Shown here in pieces: positions 63,009 to 64,000 of a stretch of 64,000 bases of DNA. The translations under genes and the position numbers were made by a program. Every line of letters begins with the position of its first letter. Within the stretch, counting starts at the first letter, position 1. Under the pieces are notes generated by a model, which did no database searches, had not been told where the DNA came from, and saw only the letters and a program-made list of their open reading frames with translations. This DNA comes from Enterococcus saccharolyticus subsp. saccharolyticus (lineage in GTDB: Bacteria; Bacillota; Bacilli; Lactobacillales; Enterococcaceae): NCBI RefSeq assembly GCF_029023825.1, contig NZ_CP118957.1:1697794-1761793 (forward strand). Reading direction: 5' to 3'.

Positions 63009-64000
63009 TTAGAATTTTAATAAGAAATATTTTTTCTTTCCTCGACGCACAACGGTAAAGTGGCCATCAATTTTGTCTGCATCGCCCATTTCATATTCTA
63101 AATCTTGTACGCGATCGCCATTAATGTAGATTGCGCCATTTTGAATATCTTCACGTGCTTGACGTTTTGATGGTTCAATTTTAGCTGTGATTAATAATTC
63201 GACTAAATTCAAGTTATCATCGGCTTGGACTTCGTATGTCGGTACACCTTTGAATCCTTGTTTGATTTCTTCGCCAGACAAACCTTTGATCTCTCCACTA
63301 AATAAAGCTTGTGAAATGCGAACAGCTTGCTCGTAAGCTTCTGCACCATGAACTAGCGTTGTCACTTCTTTGGCCAATGCTTTTTGTGCCGCACGTGTTT
63401 CTGGTGCTTGCTTGAATTCTTCTTCGATTGCAGCAATCTCATCTAAAGATAAGAAAGTGAAATATTTTAAGAATTTAATGACATCACGATCGTCAGTATT
63501 AATCCAGAATTGATAAAATTCGTAAGGTGTTGTTTTTTCAGCATCTAACCAAACCGCATTTCCTTCTGTTTTACCAAATTTTGTACCATCTGCTTTAGTA
63601 ATCAACGGCATCGTTAAACCAAAGCCTTGCACTTCTTTTTCACGACGTAATAATTCGATTCCAGAAGTAATATTGCCCCATTGGTCACTTCCACCTAATT
63701 GTAAAAGACAACCATGTTGTTCGTATAGTTTTAAGAAATCGTAGGCTTGTAATAATTGGTAAGCAAATTCAGTGTATGAAATACCCGTCTCAATTCGACG
63801 TTTCACACTTTCTTTACTCATCATGTAATTAATCGTAAAGTTTTTACCCACATCACGTAAAAAGTCAATTAATGAAATAGACCCTAACCAGTCATAGTTG
63901 TTCGCAATAACCGCTGGATTTTCTTCACTGTAAAAATCAATAAAACGAGATAATTGATTTTTAATACTTTGTGACCAATTTTGAACCGTATCTAACGTAT
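63009..64000 (-). CDS. tyrS: Tyrosyl-tRNA synthetase, C-terminal 330 residues (5' end outside window)
   Basis: The minus-strand frame is open from the window edge ([20 protein letters not shown]) and continues [20 protein letters not shown]. It holds the class I core: [20 protein letters not shown] and [20 protein letters not shown] (tyrosine site), [18 protein letters not shown] (KMSKS loop as KFGKT), and a C-terminal S4 RNA-binding domain ([20 protein letters not shown]). About 330 of an expected 418 residues are present. An internal GTG at 63851 is not the real start. Confidence 0.96.
   Translation of the reverse strand, partial: TLDTVQNWSQSIKNQLSRFIDFYSEENPAVIANNYDWLGSISLIDFLRDVGKNFTINYMMSKESVKRRIETGISYTEFAYQLLQAYDFLKLYEQHGCLLQLGGSDQWGNITSGIELLRREKEVQGFGLTMPLITKADGTKFGKTEGNAVWLDAEKTTPYEFYQFWINTDDRDVIKFLKYFTFLSLDEIAAIEEEFKQAPETRAAQKALAKEVTTLVHGAEAYEQAVRISQALFSGEIKGLSGEEIKQGFKGVPTYEVQADDNLNLVELLITAKIEPSKRQAREDIQNGAIYINGDRVQDLEYEMGDADKIDGHFTVVRRGKKKYFLLKF

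Overview
The window is AT-rich Gram-positive chromosome. Gene content and order point to Enterococcus or a very close relative: a recO-era-dgkA-ybeY-pgpH-phoH block, rpsU next to a Zur-type Fur regulator and a divergent DUF299 kinase/phosphatase, glyQS behind a T-box, acylphosphatase beside yidC, and an EfrAB-like ABC pair. This genus-level call comes from recognising proteins and synteny; no database search was possible. About 70 protein genes are present, mostly on the minus strand, with strong Shine-Dalgarno (SD) sites, a few GTG/TTG starts, many hairpin terminators and no insertion sequence or CRISPR array that I can see.

Layout. 1-5.3 kb: a redox/detoxification cassette (aldo-keto reductase, MFS, carboxymuconolactone-decarboxylase-like protein, cupin, flavodoxin) with a LysR regulator and a histidine phosphatase, then a PadR gene with a 13-bp operator palindrome and a DUF2812 gene broken by one in-frame TGA. 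5.3-12 kb: Cof hydrolase, tRNA-Arg(CCT), Eis-like acetyltransferase, and a decayed lactose/cellobiose-type PTS locus. In that locus a LevR/CelR activator, a textbook sigma-54 promoter, EIIB and EIIA are intact, but EIIC and a DUF3284 gene are reduced to a deletion scar. 12-22.6 kb: housekeeping and envelope genes (DEAD-box helicase, oxidoreductase, DacA, YdcF, RNA methylase, acylphosphatase, YidC, AEC transporter) and a tRNA-like element. 22.6-33.5 kb: glyQS with a T-box and three 90-bp tandem repeats in its leader, then a complete histidine operon whose first gene is a HisZ-HisG fusion.

33.6-40.3 kb: recO-era-dgkA-ybeY-pgpH-phoH, yqeY and rpsU. 40.5-50 kb: zur, the DUF299 regulator, metA, metY behind a T-box leader, hom-thrB, an ArsR/CzrA-like sensor, phosphoglucomutase and trxB. 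50-57 kb: MATE pump, glutathione peroxidase, two 6-phospho-beta-glucosidases (GH4 then GH1) divergent from an RpiR regulator with repeated operator-like motifs, then a rearrangement junction where a membrane-protein gene and a licT antiterminator are both truncated head-on. 57-64 kb: heterodimeric ABC exporter, YneF, endonuclease IV, a second AEC transporter and the 3' part of tyrS.

The main theme is partial decay of beta-glucoside/cellobiose use: lost EIIC, lost DUF3284 start and truncated LicT, while two phospho-glycosidases, EIIA/EIIB and two regulators persist. The most unusual single items are the HisZ-HisG fusion, the tRNA-like element at 14.77-14.85 kb, the 90-bp repeats between the glycine T-box terminator and glyQ, and an orphan sigma-54 promoter with inverted-repeat candidate enhancers.
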